64,000 nt of DNA from Silurus meridionalis (taxonomy: Eukaryota > Chordata > Actinopteri > Siluriformes > Siluridae): NCBI RefSeq assembly GCF_014805685.1, contig NC_060885.1:13270132-13334131 (forward strand), written 5' to 3'. The position numbers were made by a program, and so were the translations under genes. Position 1 is the stretch's first letter. Every line of letters begins with the position of its first letter. Shown here piece by piece: positions 13,573 through 50,758 of this stretch. The notes beneath the pieces are model-generated. The model was not told where the DNA came from. It saw only the letters and a list, made by a program, of their open reading frames with translations, and searched no databases.

Positions 13573-15257
13573 CAGTTTCTTCAGTTAATAATCAAATGTA
13601 TCATTATATACTTCTGAATTTTTAAACCTTACTACAGATAACTCAAGTAAGATAAGATGAATCAATGCTATTAGCTAAAAGCTCTCTGTCTGCCAAAATG
13701 AGATACAACAAACTCTTGGGCTTAAGTCATCAGTGGACTGAAACCAGCTCTCATTTGTCAGTAACATCACTGTGTCTGGAGCGGGAGTCAATTCTATTCA
13801 AGTTTTGGTATGCTGTACTTGATTATATAAATTTAATAAGAAAAAAACTTTTTTGTGCAAATCCCTCTTCATAACTTTTATAAAGCAACTGCTTTGAGGT
13901 AGATGTTTGTATGTTTGTTTCTATATAGTAATCATTATATAATGTAAACCTACTGTAAGTTAACTGTGATACACCGTATTGTCATATTATTGTTCTGTAT
14001 TGTTTCTTTGTTTTGGATTCTTGTATATACATGCCTCTTGCTCTGCCCCAGATGGAAAAAATCTGCTTGGCTCTTTTCAATCTCCTTAAAAGTGACCAAA
14101 AAGTCACCTCATAGGATCTTAGAGGGCTCTAAAATATTTCAGACTACTCCTCTGAAGTGTAGAGAACATGTTCAAACATACTTCTTTTTTTGTTCTAGTA
14201 AGGCTTGTTTCTCTGTCAACTCCCTCATGGCAGCCAGTCTTCTCTCCTCTGATCTCTTCCTGTTGTCCACATCAGATAAAGAAAGCTCTGGGAGCATTCC
14301 TCTTGTTAACTCTTTCATTCTGAAATGCAGCAACATCACAGATTTTATTGTCATTCACAATTGTGGTTTACTTTCCACTCTGTTATTTTTATTTATTATC
14401 ATTAACAGCCTTCTTTTCAGGCCAAATTGGATTTTTGGGATATTTATACACCTCTTGATGGACGATAGACCAGTTCTGTGGGATCTGTCGCCCTCTGCTG
14501 TTCTTAGGTGATGTTGCGTCGAAATGACTGGCATGATGTGTCCAAGATCTGCCTGGTCCATTTGGATCATTTGCTGCCTAAGCTCCTTGAAGCGCTGGAC
14601 CTCGTTGTCATCCACCTCACACAGATCCAGGCTAGACTGGAGAATCTCAGACAGCGGCAACTTCTCCACAGCAGGAATGTCTAAAGCTGGAGACCAGCAA
14701 GAGTGATTTTTTCCTGACAACTCACCCACAAAGTGATTTATGGCACATCATACACTTTAAGGTCACCAGAGAGCAGAGACCTGTTTGTTATAGCTAAAAT
14801 GTGAAGGAAAGGCAATCTGTCATACAGTAACTATCTCAGGAATTAGTTACAGTAAACAAGCAAGCAAGATGACATTCGGTAATACAAGATGAATTGATAA
14901 TATCGAGCTACAGGAAGCTGTAAATCAAATACATTTACAGTATAACAGCACCACAAGTATCGGGACAAACAAACAAATTTCAAACCAAACTGATTTCCTG
15001 CATGTTTTCTTTCTAACATAGTTTAAAAGTGTATTTAGCACGTGCAGCCCCGGAGACGGACACAGGGCAGTGCCAGAGGTTACCCATCATTTTCATCCAG
15101 CTAAAAATATTATAGGGTCATGCTGCGCCATGAGCCAGTTGAGCCACATGCATCATCTCCAAGGGAAAAGATATCACACTGCTGAAGCAGAACCAGGGCA
15201 GGAAGCTATTTTTGAAGCAGGCCATCCTTTTTATGCAAAAGCCACAGATGGTGAGGG

Positions 15258-15298
<41 letters not shown>

Positions 15299-18200
15299 AA
15301 ACACACACAGTCATTTATATACATAAACATATGCAAACGCATACACACACACACACAGAGACACAAGCACACAGGTAGGAAATGCTTGCTTTGATTTGGC
15401 TGGCATGCAGACCTGTGTCAGCAACGTCCATGCTGAGGGGCCGCTGAGCCATGGCTGAGCGACGCAGGAACTGCAGGATGTGTGTGAGACCCTGCTGCAG
15501 AACTTCCTGCGGTGGGAATGAGATGGGACAGTTCCTCAGGCTCAGGGCTCGTAGTGTGATCACATTACCTGCCAGGAAAAGGCAACAAGAAAAGAGTGCA
15601 TGGAGCAATTGAATTCCAGACCATCTCAGGACCAGTCTACAAGTTAATTGACAACTTATTGCTGCTATTAAGTGCTGCTTTTGTAAAGGATGCCCATTCT
15701 ATAGACATCATATCCTATCAGTGATGGTCTAAAGGAAATTGGACATGATAGAGTGGAAATACACCCAGCCTCCAACTTTCCTGCTATGAGAAAGCTGTTG
15801 ATTTTCTTTCTGGCTGTGAATTAGTATTAATAGCTGCCCTGAATTCTCAATTTTTAATAATAATTAAATAATTTCTGTGATTGTATAAAAAATAAAAATG
15901 GAATAAATCTTTTTTCTTTTGTTGTGGCCATGTGTCTGGCTATGAGTCACCAAAGTAACCTGTGCAATAACCTGTGCATTCACCTTTTACTAATTAGAAA
16001 ACTTTAATAGCCATGATTCCTGTGTCACTATTTATATTGTAATAATAATTTAATGCAATCTGAATTTAAAGGGGAAAATCAATTACCTTGATGAAGAAAA
16101 GTGATAGTACCATGTGGAACCTACCTAACTCTACTGGGAGTTTTGTAACAGGGTTCCTCTCCAGCAACAGTGTTTTCAATCGTCTGAAGAGATCGAAAAA
16201 CAATATGATGACTGTAATTAAGATAACATTAAATAAATACATTCAAAGTTGTTTCCATTAGGACTTAAGCAGAAATGCTGTACCTGTGCTGACCGATATG
16301 AGCAGGAAGACACGTGAGTTGGTTATTTCTCAGGTCCAGCCAAAGCAAAAGTGGCAGACAGCTGAACAGATTGTCTGGAAGACTGGACAACTCATTTCCT
16401 TCAAGATACAAATTCTTGAAATGGAAGTGATAAAGAAAGAAATCTGTACAATACCTTCAATACCACAGTAAGTTTATGTAGCTCTAGCACAAGTGTAGCA
16501 ACTCATTTTTTGTCATGTTGTATCATGTAGACTAATTTCAGGTACAGCAAGGAAAATCAGCTTTAGACTAATTACACATCAACAGATCCTCTTAAAACGT
16601 GTCATTTATTAGCATTTACATTCTGTATGCACAAACTGATTGAGCATTTATACCTATAAGACAATTTATTATCAAAAATATATATACTGTTAGAAATGTA
16701 TATTAGGCATTTCCACAAACACATTTTCTTTTATTTATTTTTGAACAATAAAGTCATTCTAAACAAAGTTAAATGGTTAAGTTCATATATAAGAATATAT
16801 ATTAATATACAGTATGTTTATAGTTTTCACATGATGGCAGTTTAATGTTAAAAAAAGAATTCTAATTATTTTATTTGATATATTTTTGGAGTACATCAAA
16901 CAAGAAGATTATTTAGATTAAGATTATTTTTTCAGGGAGCCCTCACTCACAATAATGTTGGAGATCCAATTGTTTATGCATACAGTATATACAGCAAGAT
17001 CCTAAACTCTCATTTCTCTCATTTAAAACTGAAAATGAACAGAAAGCTTTACAATTAACAGACATTTTCAATATTTTGACTATTTATTATTCAAGATGCT
17101 AAACTATTTTAATCTCTGACTATTTTCTTTGATTTCTTTAGTTCATCTTATCTCTTCCATTAAAGCATAATGGATTCACACATGACATATTACACAGTCA
17201 TTAATTATATTACAAAAATAAATCCAAAATAGAAATCCATGTGTAAAAAACTAAGTACAAGATTTTCTGCTTCCATATTAATTAATATGCTAAGTAGAAG
17301 CAAGGTGCTGCTAATTAAATGCCCTTGATTAACTGATCATCAAAAGCCCAAGATTTATCAGTTTGCTGATCTGGAACATTCAGGTGTGTGAAGACAATGG
17401 CAAGAAGAAAAGACACCAGCAAAATCTTAGAGAAGCAATTGTTGCTGCCTATCAATCTGTGAAGGGTTATAAAGGTCATTTCCAGCAAGGAACATTGTTT
17501 GAATGTGGAAAACATTTAAGACAGTCGCTAATCTTCCCAGGAGTGGATATTCCAATAAATTCATCTTAAGGTCAGTCCATGCAATGCTCAGATAAATTGC
17601 AAAAAATAAATTTAGATTTTACAGGCTTCAGTTAGCATGTTAAATGTGAAAGATCATGACAGTACCATTAGAAAAATTCTGAACCAGTATGGTCTTTTGG
17701 AAGGGTTGTCAAGAGAAAGCTTCTTCTCTCTAAAAAGAACATGGCAGCATGGCTTAGGCTTGCAAATTTACATTAGAAGAACTTATTGCACAAGACTTCT
17801 CCTTTAGAAAGAAAAGACAAAAGTGGAGATGTTTGGCCATGACACAACACCACATTTGGAAAAACTCAATACATCAAATCAGTACACACACTGTCAACAC
17901 AGTGGTGGAGGGGTGATGATTTGGGATTGTTTTGCAGCCACAGAACATGAGCAACTTAAAGTTTGCTATGAACTGCTCTGTATACTAAAGTATTATAGAT
18001 TCAAATATGAGGCAACTTGGCTGAAATTAGTTCATGCAACAGGACAATTATCTTAACCACACCACCAAATCTACAACAGAATGGCTGAAAAATAACAGAA
18101 TCAAGATGTTGCAATGGCCCAGTCAAAGTCCCGACCTCAACCCAAGGTTGTGGTGAAAACAAATTGCTGCAAACCCCAAAGGAATAAAAGAACTTTGCAA

Positions 18201-18478
18201 AGAAGCGTGAGCCAAAATTTCTCCACATTGATTCATACAGAACGTGATTACTTCAAGTTATTGCTGCTAAAGGTACAGCTATTAGTTCATAAAGCGTGCT
18301 TAGTTTTTTATATATTGTTTCTCCATTTTTTTTTATTTTTATAAATAATGAAACGGTGTAATATGCATTTAATTTTGTTCATTTAATACTGTATTTATTC
18401 AATTCTAAGACTTACTAAGGACCAGATGATTTATATTATGTGCTGATCTGTTTACTTCAGGGAGTAAATATTTATTAG

Positions 18479-18546
<68 letters not shown>

Positions 18547-19140
18547 TTTTAGACTACTTCAAAACATCTACATTAGTTTTATCTTTTACTGTATTCTCAT
18601 GAATACAGTGTCAAATTTCTAGATTACTAATGGAGACTAATGGAGACTAGTACATTTTGTCAGTAGCTGAGTTTATAGTCTTTCTTTGTTTTGCTCCAAA
18701 GTGGAATAACAGACATCAGCTCTCCCCTTTTTAATTCCCTTAAATTTAGATTTAATACTAAACATGTTAAATAAAATGTGTGACACGCTTGCCCTATAAA
18801 CTGATTATAACTGCATGTACCTCAATGGCAAAACTACAAGACACGCAATAGCAGCAGTGAAATGTAAGCATGACAAACTTACTCATAATTAAATGTAATT
18901 CATAACGCAAAGTTTGTTCTTGCGTACCTTGAGTGGCGTGTACTTGCACACACAATCTGGGATGACCTTCAACTTCTGTCTGCTTAGATAAAGCATGTCG
19001 GATGAGTCATGATTCACCTGATGCTTTGAAAGAGAATCATCATGTGGACGCGCAAATCCTCGGCTCGGGGATTTTAGCGCTTTCTCACCGCAATCAAGAC
19101 TCAAATGGAGATCACACAGGTCCTCTTCCAGTGCTGTCAT
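11055..19140 (-). CDS. LRRC27: Leucine-rich repeat-containing protein 27, complete CDS in ten exons
   Basis: Intracellular LRR plus coiled-coil protein of poorly known function. Coding exons, minus strand: 19140-18928, 16414-16284, 16183-16125, 15568-15413, 14680-14452, 14319-14182, 13339-13243, 12929-12814, 12087-11961, 11153-11055. Every junction has AG/GT ends and the phases agree, giving 1365 nt and 454 aa (human about 530). LRR units run from about residue 50 to 170: [56 protein letters not shown] and [25 protein letters not shown] and LPVELG match the human protein closely as I remember it. Residues 263-454 are Lys/Glu/Arg-rich and probably coiled coil ([15 protein letters not shown]). 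The protein ends GESEYLL then TAA. Exon 8 (NFSSNPNN) has the weakest acceptor. The tandem neighbour PWWP2B lies about 0.9 kb downstream. Confidence 0.93.
11362..11421 (+). repeat. (AC)n microsatellite
   Basis: About 29 AC units, about 210 bp from the LRRC27 last coding exon and within its last intron. Confidence 0.97.
13375..13468 (+). repeat. (TATC)n tetranucleotide microsatellite
   Basis: About 23 units of TCTA/TATC, starting only 36 bp into the LRRC27 intron beside the acceptor of exon 7 (13339). Confidence 0.97.
13536..13572 (+). repeat. (TTTA)n microsatellite
   Basis: About nine TTTA units in an LRRC27 intron. Confidence 0.9.
15261..15296 (+). repeat. (AC)n microsatellite
   Basis: About 18 AC units in an LRRC27 intron, followed by imperfect CA-rich sequence to 15375. 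Confidence 0.95.
17290..18430 (+). mobile_element. Decayed Tc1/mariner element in LRRC27 intron 1
   Basis: Plus-strand remnants of a Tc1-type transposase: an opening CCCTTGATTAACTGATCATC motif typical of fish Tc1 elements, a helix-turn-helix-like stretch near 17400-17520, and the QSPDLNP-type segment before the third catalytic residue near 18110-18150 (CAGTCAAAGTCCCGACCTC). Frameshifts and stops break every frame, so it is not functional. Ends are approximate. It lies opposite to LRRC27 transcription. Confidence 0.7.
18487..18543 (+). repeat. (AT)n microsatellite
   Basis: About 28 AT units next to the Tc1 relic in LRRC27 intron 1. Confidence 0.95.
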
Positions 19141-19479
19141 TACTTATTATTATATAATGTTCTAAATAAGAATAATGGCATAACTCAGCCATGCAACGAG
19201 GTAAATTACAGTTATTTAGAAAGACACTAGCTAACTAGTTAGCCTAACCATTTACGTACCTAAAGCACAATAAAGTTGTTGTTTTTTACCAAATCTATAT
19301 AAGCGATTTCGAGGAATTTATAATCACCATTCAAACCTAGAAAGTCCATACTAAAAAGCTATAAGTAAGTTTATGCCTGCTGTCCCTTTCATAACGCGTC
19401 TTCTCTGCCCTTATAGGATGTTGTGAAGTATCGTTATGGTAACAGGTCAAGAAAGTGAAACGAAAACTACGGCGTGCGG
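19141..19479. promoter_or_regulatory. LRRC27 promoter, possibly bidirectional, with X-box-like motif
   Basis: Region immediately upstream of the LRRC27 ATG, with CpGs near 19390 and 19465. At about 19428-19443 the plus strand reads GTATCGTTATGGTAAC, resembling an RFX X-box (right half GGTAAC good, left half imperfect). A plus-strand ATG in strong context (GCGGATGG) followed by a GTCAGT donor starts at 19480, suggesting divergent transcription. All of this is motif-based inference. Confidence 0.4.
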
Positions 19480-19562
19480 ATGGAGCCGAAAAAGGTCAGT
19501 CTAATCGTTTTCGGTTTCGTCGAACAAGAGCTGAATACGGTTATTAGTATAACCTTCTAACC

Positions 19563-19922
<360 letters not shown>

Positions 19923-20148
19923 ATACAATGATCCAGTATCAGATACGAATCAGATACAGCAATAAACCCATATAAGATACAGATGTTCACAAAACACCCT
20001 TTTTTCTTAGTTTTAGATGTAAGCTGCAAAATGCGATTGCTGATTAGCGGGTTAATCAAAGGCAAAACTGGAGATTTGAAGATAATTGTAGCATTGCACA
20101 TTTACAATTTAGTGTCATCTCTTTGCAGGTTTTTTCTTCCAACACATA

Positions 20149-20698
20149 CAGTACAGACCAAAAGTTTGGACACACCTTCTCATTCAAAGAGTTTTCTTTA
20201 TTTTCATGACTATGAAAATTGTAGATTCACACTGAAGGCATTAAAACTATGAATTAACACATGTGGAATTATATATGGAATTATATACATAACAAAAAAG
20301 TGTGAAACAACTGAAAAATGTCATATTCTAGGTTCTTCAAAGTAGCCACCTTTTGCTTTGATTACTGCTTTGCACACTGTTGGCATTCTCTTGATGAGCT
20401 TCAAGAGGTAGTCATCTGAAATGGTCTTCCAACAGTCTTGAAGGAGTTCCCCGAGAGATGCTTGGCACTTGTTGTCCCTTTTGTCTTCACTCTGCGGTCC
20501 AGCTCACCCCAAACCATCTCGATTGGGTTCAGGTCCGGTGACTGTGGAGGCCAGGTCATCTGGCGCAGCACCCCATCACTCTCCTTCTTGGTCAAATAGC
20601 CCTTGATGACTTCAGTGTGAATCTACAATTTTCATAGTCATGAAAATAAAGAAAACTCTTTGAATGAGAAGGTGTGTCCAAACTTTTGGTCTGTACTG
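20149..20698 (-). mobile_element. Non-autonomous Tc1/mariner element, 550 bp, complete
   Basis: Flanked by TA on both sides and bounded by perfect 89-bp terminal inverted repeats (20149-20237 and 20610-20698) beginning CAGTACAGACCAAAAG. The interior on the minus strand keeps a 64-codon transposase tail (20595-20401) with WPPQSPDLNPIEMVWGELD, the region of the third catalytic acid. The DNA-binding domain and first two catalytic residues are missing, so it is an internal deletion derivative. A near-identical copy lies at 60847-61349. Confidence 0.93.
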
Positions 20699-21099
20699 TA
20701 TAAACATCTGGAGTTTGCAATACACATAATACATTTAGCTAGAAAAGGTCCTATGATCAGATAAGACAAAAAAAAACCCCAACAACTATGCTATGTATAG
20801 TGAACATCTGTGTTTCAAATGTCCTAAAAACTTTGTAACGATACATGACAGAATACATAAATGAAAATCTGACTTTTCTTTGTTAAAAAGCTATAAGTCG
20901 TTAATGGTTGAATCTTTCAGTATGACAATGATACAAAGAAACCCAAATTGTTCACTGACCACACTTTTAGGCTTCTGTTGTGACAATACCAGTTCATCTT
21001 CTAGAATTGTTAGTGTCACGGCTCCTCTCTTTCCTTTATCACAGATTTTGGAAAGCCATTTGTATAATTTTTTTATTTAATTTTTTACGGCAATATTAA

Positions 21100-22859
21100 C
21101 TGTAACTATATACAAAAGCCCTAAGGCTTCTGGAAACCTGATCATCACATCCATATGTGGTTCCTTCCTAAAAACGTTTGAAGCACAATATTGTAAATGT
21201 ATTTGTGTACAGTAGCATTAACAGTTCACTTCACTGTAACTCAAACATGACAATGACAGCAGTCATATACATAAAGCACAAAGTAAGAATTTAAGTGTCA
21301 TGCACAAAACATTTAACTCACATTGAGACCTTAGGGATGAACCTTAACACTGCCTGCACCCAGGTCCTCCTTGCATGACATCAGCACATGACCTCACTAG
21401 TATCTTGAGGCTGCATAGTCAAAGCTCCACAGACATTTCTAAAATGTAGTGAAATCCTTTAATGGAGATTAGAGATTATCAAAACAAGCATATATGGGTG
21501 TGATCTGGTGTTTACATTTATTTTTCTATATAGTGTATGTACAGCAACCTGCATGTTCTATATTCATACAGCAAATGTCCATCTCGATACTCAGAAGGCC
21601 TCCATTCATCTTCTGAGAATTTGAGTTTCTTGTGGAGAACTTTATACTATACAGGGGTTATTACGGTCTTGATCTTCGAATAACAGGTCCAAAGTAACTT
21701 GTTTTAAATATATTATACACAATAAATTACAGTATATTCATCATGATTTGTAATAATATATCAATCTTCAAACTAATGAGGAATGAATTTAGAAGATTAA
21801 TTCCTGCATATTACTAAATATAACAAGGCTTTAACAATGCATTTATTACACTTTTTTATTTACATTATAAACTCACCACTTATAAACCAATTGATGAATA
21901 AAGTCTAACTTTTAGTGAATAAACCATTTATAAGGGTCTAATTTGAGGTTTGTTGTCCATTTTAACAATGTGCATCATTGCAGGTAAATTGCACTGAACT
22001 AAGTTATACAAATGAAAGGTCTGTGAGTGTAAGTGCACTCCTGGGCGAACAAATGGGCGGAGCTCAAAATCGCAAACATTAAGCTTTTTCATTCTTTTAT
22101 TAACAAATCATTGGGCAGAAAATAAGCAAGAATTAAACAAACACACTTCTTAGACCTCACTTAACACTATTTGCTCATTTACGTATGCTACAGTAAACTG
22201 AGCTGATAAGTGGATTGACAGAACAGGGACAGATCTACAGTATATGTGTAATTCTTGCAAATTTTATGACCAATGGTTTGTTGTGAAGATGGTAAATGTG
22301 TGAATATTTTGCCATAGTAACATTTCCATCTCAAATGATGTCCCAATGATCGCCGCTGGTGTCCAGTAGATACCAACATGTCAATCTACAAGTTGCTGCT
22401 CTATTGGTCCTTAATGCTATAGTTTATAACATGCCACTATCACAGATCTATAAAACCAGTACAATATCTATTATAACTCTTAGAACCATAACAGATTGTA
22501 AAGGGTTTCTATTGCTTTTTTTCAGAAACCCTGTAAATTAATAATTTACACATTTACTAAAAATGTGTGTTTGCGTAGGAATGCTTATTTCACTTTTCCT
22601 GTGTAAAAATGTACTCCAGAATACAGTATTTATATTTTAGTGTTGTGATTTGCTGTCTGTGCTTCCTGGAAGTCTGGAGAATCACTGGTGTAGCTGATGA
22701 CTACAGAGCCATTGACGCCCATTGTAGAAACAAAATCGGACCATTCACAATGTAGACGTAACAAATTGTTGTAAATAAGACAAAAGATTAGAGTTGACAT
22801 GTCGAATGATCATGCAAAAGAGGAATGTTTTGCCTTTGTGCCAGTGGCGGAAGTGGGAT
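21100..22859. other. Intergenic stretch between LRRC27 and STK32C
   Basis: AT-rich, no recognised gene. On the minus strand about 21650-21540 stays open for about 40 codons with a polar composition (KKLKFSEDEWRPSEYRDGH), and 22720-22628 encodes an isolated MGVNGSVVISYTSDSPDF frame. Neither is recognised, and both may be chance. Confidence 0.3.
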
Positions 22860-23166
22860 TGTAATAGGTTAAAGTGGCTGGAGCAGCAGAGGAGGGGCTG
22901 AGTGTCGCTGAAAGGAGAAGCGCTTCACTCAGAGAAAGCAGAACAACACACCCGAGCCCTACACTTCACTTCCATCCATGCTCGTCTTCTTCCCTTCTCT
23001 CCGCTCGCATTTCTTCCTTTCTTTCAGTTCATTTATTTGTTCCACAAAACTCGGCAGCAGGGCGTTATTTTTCCGCTCGTGGAGAAGAGATGCTCGGGCT
23101 CGGACTGTAGCGGCACCAAAGCGCTGTTTAGTTCCGCACCGGGCGAGGAATGCCATCTGAGCCTCA
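22860..23166 (+). promoter_or_regulatory. CpG-rich promoter and 5' UTR of STK32C
   Basis: CpG-rich, higher-GC block beginning near 22880 and running through exon 1 to about 23350, in contrast with AT-rich flanks. It carries several upstream ATGs (22978, 23089, 23151). The transcription start is not determinable here, so which upstream ATGs are in the mRNA is unknown. Confidence 0.6.
22978..23160 (+). other. 60-codon upstream ORF in frame with STK32C
   Basis: ATG at 22978 opens 60 sense codons, rich in Phe, Ser and Arg, ending at TGA 23158-23160, six bases before the STK32C ATG at 23167 and in the same frame. Whether it is translated is unknown. Human STK32C has a long N-terminal extension ahead of the same WxKWKKRMG motif, so this frame occupies the corresponding position. 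Confidence 0.4.
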
Positions 23167-48552
<25,386 letters not shown>

Positions 48553-50575
48553 GTAAGCATGGCAATATCCAGTTAATTTACATACTTAGTCCAAGATCCA
48601 CCCATTTCATTTTCTGTATGATTTTCTCTTTTGTATAAGGAAAGTTAGTGAACAGTAGCCACTGTTATGGACTATAGTGAAGCAGCTACAGTTATCCTAA
48701 GCTATTTTTTTTTATTTTTGAAATGGGTAGGCTATAGACACTAGAATAATGACCACTCAGTAATAGTATGCAATTAGGAAACAATGGAACCTTACAGCTT
48801 GTCAAAAAAGAAAGAAAACTGGTGTTTATAGTTACCATTGGTGCCAATACAAAGACTGTGAGAGGAAAAGATAATACACAGCAGTAAGTTAGGATAAGCA
48901 TGTGTCTTATAATTATAAGCCTTTAGCTAATGTCTGGCTTTTACCACACGCACACACAGAGTATATTTATACACTGTATATGTACAGTGTATATGATGTA
49001 TTAAAAAATTCAGTGTAGACAATGAACATTCCCTCATTAGCTAGGACATGAGTATTATAAAAACTCACATTTGTAAAGGTTTAGCTATATTAAGTTCTAT
49101 TAATGATTAGTTATAGATAGATATATGTTATAGATGTTAGTTATAGATAAGATGAATCAGGAAAAATGTAGGATTTAAGCAACAAAAACTAAACAGCCAT
49201 TTTTGTAGGGTGTCCCTGTTATGTCCTGTTATGTTTATATCCTGTGGTTAGTGCCTACAAAAATTGGTCTAAAGAAAGGTGAACCGGTCGGTGAAGCAGT
49301 AACAAAGTCATAACACCCGAGGCTGATTAGCATGGGTGCAAAGGCTTTCCTGTCTGGCCTGATCACACTGAGGAGCTGCTACAAGCAAAAATAGCTGAAA
49401 AAGAGAATGCAATAAAGATAAGGTGTCAAAACACACAGTGCATTTGTAGGCTTTGTAGTGGACATGTACCACCTACCTAAACATGGTAACAGTCCAAGTA
49501 CCCAGATTTAATTGCAACAGTATTCAGTAATGGCATTTTCCCTTTTCAACAAAATATGCCCTGTAACACTGCAAAAGAATTCAAGTTCAGGTGGCTTTTT
49601 AATTTCTCGGATCTCAATCTGAATGAACATCTTACGGTATTTAAAGGAACTGTTACTATTGTCTTGGTAGCAGATACCACAGCACACCTTCTGTGGTCTT
49701 GTGGAGTTTTGGTGACACACAGTAAACCTGTACAATTTTTGGTCAGTGGTTATAACGTATGTATAAGGTATATTTCCAGTATATAATTTATATTACTTAG
49801 TATATGGAATTTGTTAATGCTGATTAATTGTGAAAATACAGGATGGTGAGTTCCACTATATTCCTCACTGTTGTCATCTCAAGATGCTGGAAAAGAATGC
49901 TGGGGGATTTGGGGGCAGACCCACTATGACTCAGTGTTCTCTTTATGTCAGTTGCACATACAGAGACAGACTGAGATCTGTGCTGTTGGCAGAATGTCAC
50001 TATGGCTCATCTCTCTGGGAGTTTCAGTGTCTAATTACTTCAGTGTTCTCGTTATCTGAATGAGATGGCCTGCTTAACTGGGCCTTGTGTAATTACATTA
50101 GGATTTTCGATTAATCTGAACCATCATGGTTAATTAATATCACTGGATTTTTTTTTTGCCATTTGTATATTTGTTTTGTTTTAACTGATATTGTGCTTGT
50201 CCTCAGTGGGTGAGTAAGAATTCCGCTGAATGCTAAATATGATCCTTAATAATAATAGGGTGAACTGTTGTGTTATGTATTGTTAGTGCAACCCAGGAGG
50301 GATGTGCAGTTCTTTATTTTATGCAAATTAGAGACAGCACTTTTTTGTGATGCAAATGCTACTTTTATCTATTGTTGTTAGTTTTCACTCAATGTGTTTC
50401 CCTCAGCAAAAAGCAGAGATTCAACTACTATTCAATAATATAATATAATTAAAATATAATATAATATAATAAAAATCTTGCTTTGTATCCTTGTTTTTTT
50501 TTTTTGTTTTGTTTTTTTACACAAGAATCATTAACTTCATAATGATTGTTTAATGTTTAATATAAAAGGTATGTG

Positions 50576-50758
50576 TGCCAGCGGTGAGCGACCGCTCTGC
50601 TCTTCTCTGCTTCGTGTCTCTCCCCGAGGCTGGTGTCTCGCTCCTCTTTATTGGCATCGCCGGACTGAAACAGAGTGCACTGATTAGTCTCATCAACTGC
50701 AGATGTTTCTTGCTGCTCGTTCTGTCTGGCTCCGCCCTCCACTGGCAAACCGCTGGCA
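50576..50758. repeat. GC-rich insert bounded by 9-bp inverted repeats
   Basis: TGCCAGCGG at 50576-50584 and CCGCTGGCA at 50750-50758 delimit a 183-bp segment with several CpGs inside strongly AT-rich intron. It is open in more than one frame, but no protein is recognised. It may be a miniature element or retroposed fragment; no clear target duplication. Confidence 0.4.

Noticed and set aside
13966..14511. 181-codon plus-strand ORF
   Set aside because: Antisense to LRRC27 exons 5 and 6; composition is hydrophobic noise.
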